This document shows, piece after piece, positions 1 through 5,817 of a stretch of DNA of 6,920 nucleotides. Below the pieces are notes generated by a model. It made no database searches. It was given only the letters and a program-made list of their open reading frames with translations, and was not told the DNA's origin. The stretch is from NCBI GenBank assembly GCA_937893485.1, contig CALBJL010000149.1, positions 1-6,920 on the forward strand. Direction: 5' to 3'. A program made the translations under genes and the position numbers. This DNA is from an uncultured bacterium (GTDB lineage: Bacteria > Bacillota > Clostridia > Lachnospirales > Lachnospiraceae). The number at the start of each line of letters is the position of its first letter. Positions within the stretch are counted from its first letter, which is position 1.

Positions 1-108
1 CGCGGAAACCGGAACGACGAAGATTGAAAAACAAACAGCTATCAAAAATATAGCAGAAACAAATTTCCTCATAAAAGTAGCTAATAATACTGAAATAATT
101 TTCTTCAT
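1..108 (-). CDS. Start of a second exported protein (signal peptide only, cut by window edge)
   Basis: An ATG at 108-106 opens a frame of 36 codons that runs without a stop to base 1. The residues read as an export signal: MKKIISVLLATFMRK, then a hydrophobic stretch (roughly residues 16-32) ending in VPVSA, a good signal peptidase I site (V-S-A). The start lies 17 nt downstream of the stop of the preceding secreted-protein gene. A purine-rich ribosome site, GAGGGG, sits at 118-123, 9 nt before the ATG, so the two genes are probably co-transcribed. A second in-frame ATG at codon 13 would give a shorter but equally good signal peptide (MRKFVSAIF...); it has no visible ribosome site, so I prefer the first. 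The mature protein lies outside the window, so its function is unknown. It could be a paralogue of its neighbour, but nothing visible tests that. Confidence 0.72.
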   Translation of the reverse strand, partial: MKKIISVLLATFMRKFVSAIFLIAVCFSIFVVPVSA

Positions 109-125
109 ACAATACTTCCCCTCTC

Positions 126-566
126 CTAATAGGTCACTTCTTGACTGACAACTGTTCGTCCTTCTGATGAAGAACTGGTGTATGCTCGCACATTTGCCAC
201 AACACGATAGGTATAACCTTTTGATACCTGATAGCTTTCATCCATCGTATTGATATACGACGCACTATCTTTTGAAAAAGTTTTTACCGTGATCCACTGA
301 CCATTTTGATATTGCTGTAAATTCGCAGTAATTACTGTACGAGTAACATTACCCTGAGTCCCTTTAACTTTACAAACAACGGATGCATTTCCTGTTGTTG
401 AAATTGTCAATGTACATTCCGCTCTTGTAATATGCATCATATGCGGCGCCACTGACTCAATGCTCTCTACAATCTCACTCGGCTGTACTTCTGCTGCTAT
501 AGTTGGTATACTGCCTGCCATAAGAATGATACTGCAAAGAACGATTGTTAGAATACTTTTTCTCAT
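126..566 (-). CDS. Small secreted beta-rich protein, putative ECF sigma target
   Basis: A 146-residue protein with a classical signal peptide: MRKS start, hydrophobic core about residues 5-20, cleavage near A24/A25 (PTIAA before EV). The mature part (about 120 residues) alternates polar and hydrophobic residues as in a beta-sandwich, with Thr/Ser/Val-rich strands, an NGQW turn near 88-91 and no membrane anchor, LPxTG signal or catalytic motif. Two cysteines (C51, C65) flank a predicted hairpin and could form a disulfide outside the cell. From memory it resembles the small exported DUF6147-type proteins of gut Clostridia; that assignment is unverified and no biochemical function follows from it. 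The ATG is supported by AAAGGAGG at 577-584, 10 nt upstream. An ECF-type promoter lies directly upstream (600-648), nearly identical to the one before the sigma gene at 1327-1863, so it is a likely output of that sigma factor. Confidence 0.85.
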   Translation of the reverse strand: MRKSILTIVLCSIILMAGSIPTIAAEVQPSEIVESIESVAPHMMHITRAECTLTISTTGNASVVCKVKGTQGNVTRTVITANLQQYQNGQWITVKTFSKDSASYINTMDESYQVSKGYTYRVVANVRAYTSSSSEGRTVVSQEVTY

Positions 567-599
567 GTCTAAACTGCCTCCTTTCCTTCGTTGATATAC

Positions 600-648
600 T
601 TATAACGAATCAAGAAAACAATTTGTGACACTTTATTCAAAAAAATTT
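600..648 (-). promoter_or_regulatory. ECF-type promoter of the secreted-protein gene
   Basis: On the minus strand the -35-like block TGTCACAA (623-630) is followed after exactly 15 nt by CGTTATAA (600-607). Upstream, an A/T tract (AAATTTTTTTGA, 637-648) resembles an UP element and reaches into the stop codon of the preceding gene. The same blocks with the same spacings occur before the sigma gene (1933-1978). Transcription would start near 592-594, leaving a leader of about 27 nt with the ribosome site in it. The repeated sequence is seen directly; recognition by the adjacent ECF factor is inferred. Confidence 0.75.
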
Positions 649-1330
649 AATTTATAATAATACTCTCCGCCATCTTCACTAATTCTCTCAGTTCTATCTT
701 TCCATCTAATGTATAAAAAAAGCTATCATCATACCAATACACCTGAGAATACCCATTTTTTTCAATTACATGTACTTCCCAACCACCAATCATACGTGTA
801 TCTGTATATGCATCCTCTGTATCAAAAATATATGTACCGCCAAGAATTTCCTGTGAATAATTGATTGGATTTTCATTTTCATTGACATAATACACATCAT
901 ACAATATATCACTATATACATGTTGCTCCTTTAGTACATACCCATTTGGTACATATTCCGGCTTGCATAATGTGAGAACCTGCGACGCATTCTCTGGATC
1001 ATGTACTCTGATCTCTGTAAGTTGTTCATATACCTTTGTAATGACTTCAAAAAATTGTTTTCGCGCCGCCTCCACACTCATGACTGCACTCAGCAGCAGG
1101 ACTACAATCACTGCACAGGCAGCCGCAACATTTTTCGTATAGCGGACGATCTGACGCATCCGCAGCGACCGTCTTTCATATCTGCACAGCGCTCTCATTT
1201 TTCGGCGGAAATGCATAGAAAAGTGATGCTGTAAAGTCTGTTCCGGCGGAATCCGATCGAGCATCAGCTGCTCTGCACACGGTACGCATACCGATAACAG
1301 TTCGTCATCAATATCCCATTGTGTCATCAC
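647..1330 (-). CDS. Single-pass membrane protein, probable anti-sigma factor (DUF4367-like)
   Basis: A 227-residue protein. It has a basic cytosolic N-terminus (about 1-66, with a cluster of Arg/Lys/His at 41-64), one membrane helix (about 68-86, NVAAACAVIVVLLLSAV) and an extracellular domain of about 140 residues. The outer domain has the YVPNGY element (126-131) and a C-terminal WYDDSFFYTLDG...ELVKMAESI pattern typical of DUF4367 proteins encoded beside ECF sigma genes in Clostridia. The usual role would be to hold the sigma factor at the membrane until an envelope signal releases it. No zinc anti-sigma motif (HxxxCxxC) is present: a CxxC occurs at 15-18, but Leu replaces the His. Its start overlaps the sigma stop. 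GTG at 1330 is 7 nt from GGAAGGAG (1338-1345), and ATG at 1327 is 10 nt from it; either could be used. Anti-sigma function is inferred from context and architecture. Confidence 0.82.
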   Translation of the reverse strand: MMTQWDIDDELLSVCVPCAEQLMLDRIPPEQTLQHHFSMHFRRKMRALCRYERRSLRMRQIVRYTKNVAAACAVIVVLLLSAVMSVEAARKQFFEVITKVYEQLTEIRVHDPENASQVLTLCKPEYVPNGYVLKEQHVYSDILYDVYYVNENENPINYSQEILGGTYIFDTEDAYTDTRMIGGWEVHVIEKNGYSQVYWYDDSFFYTLDGKIELRELVKMAESIIIN

Positions 1331-1863
1331 ACATCATCTCCTTCCGCTAACAGCTTTGCCAGCCGCTTTTTTGCACGTGAAATACGCTTACGCACAGCCG
1401 CCTCCGTCAGATCCAGTATCGCAGCAATCTCCGCACCGCTATAACCATGTGCATATTTGAGACGCAAAACCGCTGAATCATCGACAGGCAGCTTCAACAA
1501 TGCCTGTACAATCAGATCCGTATCTACACACGACGCAGGATCAGGTCCAGTCTCCGTGACAATCGGTTCCTGCTCTGTAAAATCCGTGAGATATTCACGT
1601 TTCCGCCTGCGATAATGGTCGATCGCAATATGCTGCGTAATGACTACGAGAAAGCCTTTCGTCTTTGACACATTTGTCTCATCGATCTGATCCATATGAT
1701 CAATGACGCGCAAAAATGCCTGATGCACTGCATCCTCGGCAGAATGCGCATTTTTCAGAATCTGGTACGCCGCATAATACATGGTCTGCCTGTAGTTTTC
1801 ATATAAATATACAAATTTTCGTTTTTCTTCCTCTGTATCTATGAGTGCCAGATATAATAACAT
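1327..1863 (-). CDS. ECF-family RNA polymerase sigma factor
   Basis: A 178-residue protein of the usual ECF size. Region sigma-2 spans about 14-87, with the core-binding part YENYRQTMYYAAYQILKN and the acidic/aromatic segment AEDAVHQAFLRVI (42-54), followed by a -10-recognition part ending in the basic DHYRRRKRE. A short linker (about 92-115) leads to region sigma-4 (about 116-172), whose helix-turn-helix reads YSGAEIAAILDLTEAAVRKR with a basic recognition helix. It would direct RNA polymerase to a small set of promoters. The MLLYLALIDTEEEKRKF beginning and the DUF4367-like partner recall the ECF30-type group of Firmicutes (from memory). ATG at 1863 has AAAAGGG at 1871-1877, 7 nt upstream. 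The stop overlaps the start of the membrane partner, indicating translational coupling. Two promoters lie upstream, one matching the secreted-protein promoter, which suggests autoregulation. Confidence 0.93.
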   Translation of the reverse strand: MLLYLALIDTEEEKRKFVYLYENYRQTMYYAAYQILKNAHSAEDAVHQAFLRVIDHMDQIDETNVSKTKGFLVVITQHIAIDHYRRRKREYLTDFTEQEPIVTETGPDPASCVDTDLIVQALLKLPVDDSAVLRLKYAHGYSGAEIAAILDLTEAAVRKRISRAKKRLAKLLAEGDDV

Positions 1864-1896
1864 CTGTGTTCCCTTTTATCCCTCTGTTGTGTAATT

Positions 1897-1925
1897 ATTA
1901 TATCATGTGCATACCTTTCTGTCTG
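1897..1925 (-). promoter_or_regulatory. Sigma-A-type extended -10 promoter of the sigma gene
   Basis: On the minus strand a perfect TATAAT (1897-1902) is preceded by TGA, giving an extended -10 (TGnTATAAT). A weak -35, CAGACA (1920-1925), sits 17 nt away. It would start transcription near 1890, about 27 nt before the ATG. This proximal housekeeping promoter could supply a basal level of sigma and anti-sigma, with the ECF promoter just upstream for amplification. Confidence 0.7.
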
Positions 1926-1932
1926 TATATTT

Positions 1933-1978
1933 TTATAACGATCCAAAAAGCAGAATTGTGACACATCCCTCAAAAAAT
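1933..1978 (-). promoter_or_regulatory. ECF-type autoregulatory promoter of the sigma gene
   Basis: On the minus strand TGTCACAA (1956-1963) is followed after exactly 15 nt by CGTTATAA (1933-1940), with an ATTTTTTGA tract at 1970-1978. Sequence, spacer length and tract distance match the promoter at 600-648. The predicted start (near 1926) falls at the edge of the sigma-A -35 element, so the two promoters are in tandem and may interfere with each other. Autoregulation is the usual arrangement for ECF sigma genes; here it is inferred from the repeated motif. Confidence 0.75.
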
Positions 1979-2011
1979 TTTTATGTGATAGGAAATTCCT
2001 ATCACATAAAA
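1979..2011. repeat. 33-bp near-perfect palindrome
   Basis: Two 16-bp arms (1979-1994 and 1996-2011, TTTTATGTGATAGGAA and its complement) flank a single central A at 1995. In RNA it would fold as a 14-15 bp hairpin with a 3-5 nt loop. Read on the minus strand it is followed at once by ATTTTTT, so it could act as a second, back-up terminator for hydCBA. The same T tract is the upstream element of the ECF promoter of the sigma gene. It could also be a protein-binding site or the AT-rich end of a repeat that includes the adjacent GC-rich core. Confidence 0.8.
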
Positions 2012-2103
2012 CGCTCCGCGAGGATCGCACTGCGGCGGATCAGAAGTATGTCGCAGCAGCGACCCGCCGCAGGCGGAGAATCCTGCTCGCAGGATTCTTT
2101 TTT
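2012..2103 (+). other. GC-rich nested stem structure; possible small RNA or dispersed intergenic repeat
   Basis: Between the palindrome and the hydA terminator lies a GC-rich block unlike its AT-rich surroundings. Three nested stems are visible: CTCCGC 2014-2019 with GCGGAG 2073-2078, TGCGGCGG 2031-2038 with CCGCCGCA 2064-2071, and GTCGC 2050-2054 with GCGAC 2059-2063 around an AGCA loop. The 5' sides are separated by two 11-nt unpaired stretches (2020-2030, 2039-2049), while the 3' sides are almost contiguous. A terminator-like hairpin with a T tract ends the block on the plus strand. I see no convincing plus-strand promoter and no credible protein. Its make-up is compatible with a small structured RNA or with a REP/MITE-like intergenic repeat; I have a vague recollection of similar blocks in Lachnospiraceae that I cannot verify. 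Confidence 0.5.
2077..2103 (+). terminator. Plus-strand intrinsic terminator-like hairpin without an upstream gene
   Basis: AGAATCCTG (2077-2085), loop CTCG (2086-2089) and CAGGATTCT (2090-2098) form a perfect 9-bp stem with a tetraloop, followed by a run of T through 2103. This is a textbook rho-independent terminator on the plus strand, yet no plus-strand coding gene precedes it. It either ends the structured element at 2012-2076 or stops antisense transcripts heading toward hydA. Its first two bases overlap the outermost stem of that element, so the two folds would compete. Confidence 0.68.
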
Positions 2104-2110
2104 ATAGCAC

Positions 2111-2140
2111 AAAAACAGGAGGTCAAAAAAAGACCTCCTG
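2111..2140 (-). terminator. Intrinsic terminator of hydCBA
   Basis: On the minus strand CAGGAGGTC (2140-2132), a seven-T loop (2131-2125) and GACCTCCTG (2124-2116) form a perfect 9-bp stem followed by TTTTT (2115-2111). It begins about 30 nt after the hydA stop codon and closes the hydrogenase operon. Confidence 0.9.
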
Positions 2141-2169
2141 CTCTGTCACATCAAATGCTTTGCAACATA

Positions 2170-3900
2170 CTACTCATTATGCAGCAGCTTGTGTTCTCTG
2201 CCCTTTAAGATGCCGTCATACAATGTCTTGATAAACGGATTCTCGTTTGAGAGCTTGATCTGGGCTGCCTGGTCAATGTCATACATGCCGTCAAAGCGTG
2301 CTTTTTTGGTTCGCGGTCCGATCGGTGTCGGCTGTCCGCCTCCGGTGATACAGCCACGCTTACATGCCATGACCTCTACGAAATCGTAGGAAACTTCACC
2401 AGCCTTCATTTGTTTCAGCACCTCATCCGCACACTTGAGCCCGTTGACGACTGCGATGTGCACCTCGCGCTCACCAAGCGTCACGGTCGCTTCTTTCACG
2501 CCGTCGATGCCGCGTACTCCGGTAAAGCTGATTTCCTCAAGATCCTCGATTCTGCTGCTGTTTACGAGACGGCGCAATACTGCCTCGGTCACGCCTCCCG
2601 TGACGCCGAAGATCGCTGCCGCGCCGGACGAAAGTCCAAACGGCATATCTAAAGCCTCCGAGGGCATCTGTGCCAGATCGATACCTGCCTCGCGGATCAT
2701 CCGGGTCACTTCCACCGTCGTCAGCACAAAATCTACGTTCTGTACCCCGTCTGTAAAATGCTCCGGACGCACGATCTCGTTCTTTTTCGCGGTACAGGGC
2801 ATGATCGATACGACGATTGTCTCACGCTCGTCCGCAGGCTCACCCTTGGAAATCGCCACTTCATGCTTTACGCGGGCTTCTTCTTTGATCAGCGCTCCGA
2901 ACATCTCCTGCGGTGAGCGGCAGGTAGAGATATGTTTGCGGTATTCCGGATGCTTTTTCTCGCAGAAAGCTACCCAGCCCGGACAGCAGGATGTAAATAA
3001 AGGCAGATTTTCGCCTGATTCCAGACGTTCTACCAGTTCCTTTGATTCTTCCATAACTGTGAGATCCGCGCCGAAATTCGTATCGTAGATCTCATCAAAG
3101 CCCATGCGCCGCAATGCTGCGACGAGCCTGCCGATTGCATTTTCGCCTTTGGGCAGTCCAAAGCTGTCACCGATCGCCACACGCACTGCCGGTGCGATCT
3201 GTACGACGACACGTTTGCTCCGGTCGGATACGACCTCCCACACCGCATGTACATTGGATTTGATCGTAATGGCTCCGGTCGGACATACGACACGGCACTG
3301 TCCGCAGCCCACACAGTCTGTCTGTGCCATCGGTTTGTTAAATGCGGGTGTGACACGCATCTGCGAGCCGCGGTATGTAAAGCTTAAAATACCGAGTCCC
3401 TGAATCTCCTCGCAGGTACGCACGCAGTCACCGCATAAAATACATTTATTTGGATCAACGAAAATGCAGTTTGAAGAGTCGTCTACCGGAAGCTGCTCCC
3501 TCGTATTCGGGAAACGCACTTTATCTACGCCTAACTGCTGCGCCAGCTTCTGGAGCGTACACACACCGTTTTCGCGGCAGGTCGTACAATCCCTGCAATG
3601 GGAAGCCAGCAGCAGCTCAAGAATCATTTTTCTATGGTGCTGCAGCTTTGGTGTATTCGTATAGATCACCATGCCGTCACGCGGTACTTCCGAGCAGGAT
3701 GCGAACACGCGCCCCCTGTCATCCTCCACCACACACATACGGCACGCACCGTAGGTGGACAGCTCGGAATGATAACAAAAAGTCGGCAGATCAATACCGA
3801 TCTTGCGGATGATGGATAACACATTTTTCTCATCCGTAAAAGGAATTTTCCGGTTATTTATCGTAATATATTTGGTTGCCTGTTTATTTTCTGCGCTCAC
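2170..3900 (-). CDS. hydA: [FeFe]-hydrogenase catalytic subunit HydA of an NAD(H)-linked complex
   Basis: A 576-residue cytoplasmic enzyme that reduces protons to H2 or oxidises H2 at the H-cluster. In order: N-terminal [2Fe-2S] domain (C42, C53, C56, C69); His-Cys3 [4Fe-4S] site (H101, C105, C108, C114); two [4Fe-4S] ferredoxin motifs (C153/156/159/163 and C196/199/202/206); and the catalytic domain with all three signatures: TSCCPGW (303-309), MPCTAKKNE (367-375) and EVMACKRGCITGGGQP (509-524). The H-cluster ligands are therefore intact (C306, C369, C513, C517), and C305 is the usual proton-transfer Cys. It lacks the extra C-terminal [2Fe-2S] domain of the long Thermotoga-type HydA. It starts with GTG, supported by AAGGAGGGG (3906-3914) overlapping the hydB stop. 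The hydB and hydC neighbours place it with the trimeric group A3 enzymes; whether it bifurcates electrons with ferredoxin cannot be decided from sequence. No maturation genes (hydE, hydF, hydG) are in the window. Confidence 0.96.
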   Translation of the reverse strand: MSAENKQATKYITINNRKIPFTDEKNVLSIIRKIGIDLPTFCYHSELSTYGACRMCVVEDDRGRVFASCSEVPRDGMVIYTNTPKLQHHRKMILELLLASHCRDCTTCRENGVCTLQKLAQQLGVDKVRFPNTREQLPVDDSSNCIFVDPNKCILCGDCVRTCEEIQGLGILSFTYRGSQMRVTPAFNKPMAQTDCVGCGQCRVVCPTGAITIKSNVHAVWEVVSDRSKRVVVQIAPAVRVAIGDSFGLPKGENAIGRLVAALRRMGFDEIYDTNFGADLTVMEESKELVERLESGENLPLFTSCCPGWVAFCEKKHPEYRKHISTCRSPQEMFGALIKEEARVKHEVAISKGEPADERETIVVSIMPCTAKKNEIVRPEHFTDGVQNVDFVLTTVEVTRMIREAGIDLAQMPSEALDMPFGLSSGAAAIFGVTGGVTEAVLRRLVNSSRIEDLEEISFTGVRGIDGVKEATVTLGEREVHIAVVNGLKCADEVLKQMKAGEVSYDFVEVMACKRGCITGGGQPTPIGPRTKKARFDGMYDIDQAAQIKLSNENPFIKTLYDGILKGREHKLLHNE

Positions 3901-3912
3901 GTTTTCCCCTCC

Positions 3913-5799
3913 TTATGCTTCTACATGGATGGCACCGAAGGCACAGTTGCTCTCGCAGGCACCACATTTGATACATACCGCATCATCAATGACAAAAGGC
4001 TCCTTGATCTTGCCGGAGATCGCTCCCACCGGGCAGTTTCTCGCACACTTGGAACAGCCCTTACAAAGTTCTGCACTAATCACGAAATGGCGAAGTGCAC
4101 TACATGTATGCGATGCGCATTTTTTATCTACAACATGCTCGATATATTCGTCGCGGAATAATTTTAACGTACTCATGACCGGCAGCGCCGCGCTCTTTCC
4201 GAGTCCGCACAATGCGGTCTCCGTGATCATGGTCGCCAGTTCCTCCAATAAATCGAGATCCTCCAATACCCCGTTACCGGCAACGATGCGCTCTAAAATC
4301 TCCAGCATCCGTTTCGTACCCTCACGGCACGGAACACATTTGCCACAGCTCTCGTTCTGTGTAAAATTCATAAAGAAACGTGCAACTTCTACCATACACG
4401 TATTGCTGTCCATAACCACAAGTCCGCCGGAGCCGATCATCGCACCCATCTTTTTGAGCGAGTCAAAGTCCAGACTGATATCCAGATGCGGTGTGATCAG
4501 ACAGCCACCCGAAGGACCTCCGATCTGAACTGCCTTAAAGTCGGCATCTCCCTTGATGCCGCCACCGATGTCAAAAATGACCTCACGCAGCGTCGTTCCC
4601 ATCGGCACTTCGATCAGACCTGTATTTTTCACACTTCCGGTCAGTGCAAATGCCTTTGTTCCGGGGCTGTTCTCCGGACCGATCGTCTTGTACCATGCTG
4701 CGCCCTTTAAAATGATCATCGGTACATTGGCATACGTTTCTACGTTGTTGAGCACGGTCGGCTTTTCAAACAGACCCTGTTCTACGGTACGCGGCGGCTT
4801 GACACGCGGCATACCGCGGTTTCCCTCAATCGAAGCGGTCAGGGCACTGCCCTCGCCACAGACGAACGCGCCCGCGCCGCGGTTGATATGTAACCGGAAA
4901 CTGAAATCGGTTCCCATGACATGCTCACCGAGCAAGCCCCACTGCTCGGCATCCTGTATCGCTTTTTTCAGTCTGCTGATTGCTAACGGATACTCGGCAC
5001 GCACGTAGATATAGCCCTCCTGTGCACCTACCGCATAAGCAGCGATCATCATACCCTCGATCATTTTATGCGGATCGCCCTCCATGATACTGCGATCCAT
5101 AAACGCTCCGGGATCTCCCTCGTCACCGTTACATACGACATAACGGATCTTTTCCGGCTGTCTCGCCACCTGTTTCCATTTATATCCGGTCTGGAAGCCT
5201 CCGCCTCCGCGTCCACGCAGATTGGACTCTAAGATCTCGTTGACGACCTGATCCGGTGTCATGTCAAACAATACCTTCGCAAGTGCCTGATAACCGCCGT
5301 GTGCGATCGACTCCTCGATATGCTCCGCATCGATATGTCCGCAGTTTTCGAGCACGAGACGGGTCTGTTTTTTATAAAACGGTATCTCCTCCTGCTTCTG
5401 ATACTCGATGCCGTTCTGCTTGTACAGCAAATGCCGGATCACATCCCCATGCTTGATCGTGCGCTCAAAGATCGCCTCACAGTCCTCCAGCTTTACTTTT
5501 GTATACAAAATACCCATCGGCTCGATGCGCATGAGCGGTCCCATCTCGCAAAAGCCGTGGCAGCCGCTCTTTTTGATGTCGACCGGTCCGTCACCATGTG
5601 CGATCTCTGCGCCAAACTGTACCTCCACATCCGGCTCATTTGCCACCAGCTCACACATTTTATCATACACTTCACCGGAACCACCTGCCAGACAGCCGGT
5701 GCCGGCACAGATTAAAATGCGGCATCTGCTCTGCGCGATCTGTTGCCCCTCAGAATCCCGCAAATTGTTCAGAATCTCTCTGTTTTCTACCTTCTGCAT
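3913..5799 (-). CDS. hydB: NuoF-like FMN/NAD(H)-binding hydrogenase subunit HydB
   Basis: A 628-residue flavoprotein subunit that exchanges electrons with NAD(H) for the hydrogenase complex. In order: thioredoxin-like [2Fe-2S] domain (C31, C36, C80, C84); NuoF core with the glycine-rich FMN/NADH segment GRGGGGFQTG (196-205), NGDEGDPG (224-231) and RGAGAFVCGEGSAL (307-320); the [4Fe-4S] site ESCGKCVPCREG (C485, C488, C491, with C531); and a C-terminal double [4Fe-4S] ferredoxin domain (C579/582/585/589 and C609/612/615/619). This fused layout, with extra clusters at both ends, is typical of HydB in trimeric hydrogenases rather than complex I NuoF. A C-x2-H-x-C cluster (C561, H564, C566) between core and C-terminal domain could bind a metal. 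It starts at ATG 5799 with GGGAGG (5805-5810) 5 nt upstream, 18 nt after hydC; hydA follows after 12 nt. Confidence 0.95.
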   Translation of the reverse strand: MQKVENREILNNLRDSEGQQIAQSRCRILICAGTGCLAGGSGEVYDKMCELVANEPDVEVQFGAEIAHGDGPVDIKKSGCHGFCEMGPLMRIEPMGILYTKVKLEDCEAIFERTIKHGDVIRHLLYKQNGIEYQKQEEIPFYKKQTRLVLENCGHIDAEHIEESIAHGGYQALAKVLFDMTPDQVVNEILESNLRGRGGGGFQTGYKWKQVARQPEKIRYVVCNGDEGDPGAFMDRSIMEGDPHKMIEGMMIAAYAVGAQEGYIYVRAEYPLAISRLKKAIQDAEQWGLLGEHVMGTDFSFRLHINRGAGAFVCGEGSALTASIEGNRGMPRVKPPRTVEQGLFEKPTVLNNVETYANVPMIILKGAAWYKTIGPENSPGTKAFALTGSVKNTGLIEVPMGTTLREVIFDIGGGIKGDADFKAVQIGGPSGGCLITPHLDISLDFDSLKKMGAMIGSGGLVVMDSNTCMVEVARFFMNFTQNESCGKCVPCREGTKRMLEILERIVAGNGVLEDLDLLEELATMITETALCGLGKSAALPVMSTLKLFRDEYIEHVVDKKCASHTCSALRHFVISAELCKGCSKCARNCPVGAISGKIKEPFVIDDAVCIKCGACESNCAFGAIHVEA

Positions 5800-5817
5800 A
5801 ATTTCCTCCCCATCATC

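Noticed and set aside
1839..2030. 63-codon minus-strand frame overlapping the sigma start
   Set aside because: It crosses the sigma promoters and palindrome and overlaps the 5' end of a well-supported gene in another frame; no ribosome site.
1907..2107. 66-codon plus-strand open frame across the intergenic region
   Set aside because: No ribosome site before its ATG; it runs through two promoters, the palindrome and the stem structure, and has no protein-like composition. The stems explain this DNA better than coding does.
2144..2170. TGTCACAT on the plus strand as a third ECF promoter
   Set aside because: The -35-like block is there, but no CGTTATAA-like block follows at 14-16 nt, and no plus-strand gene starts downstream.
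2435..3088. 217-codon plus-strand open frame inside hydA
   Set aside because: Antisense to the catalytic domain of hydA; Ser/Thr-rich low-information translation typical of antisense frames.
3803..4528. 241-codon plus-strand open frame
   Set aside because: It lies opposite hydB and the start of hydA, whose motifs are intact; no ribosome site and no recognisable domain, so it is a reading-frame shadow.
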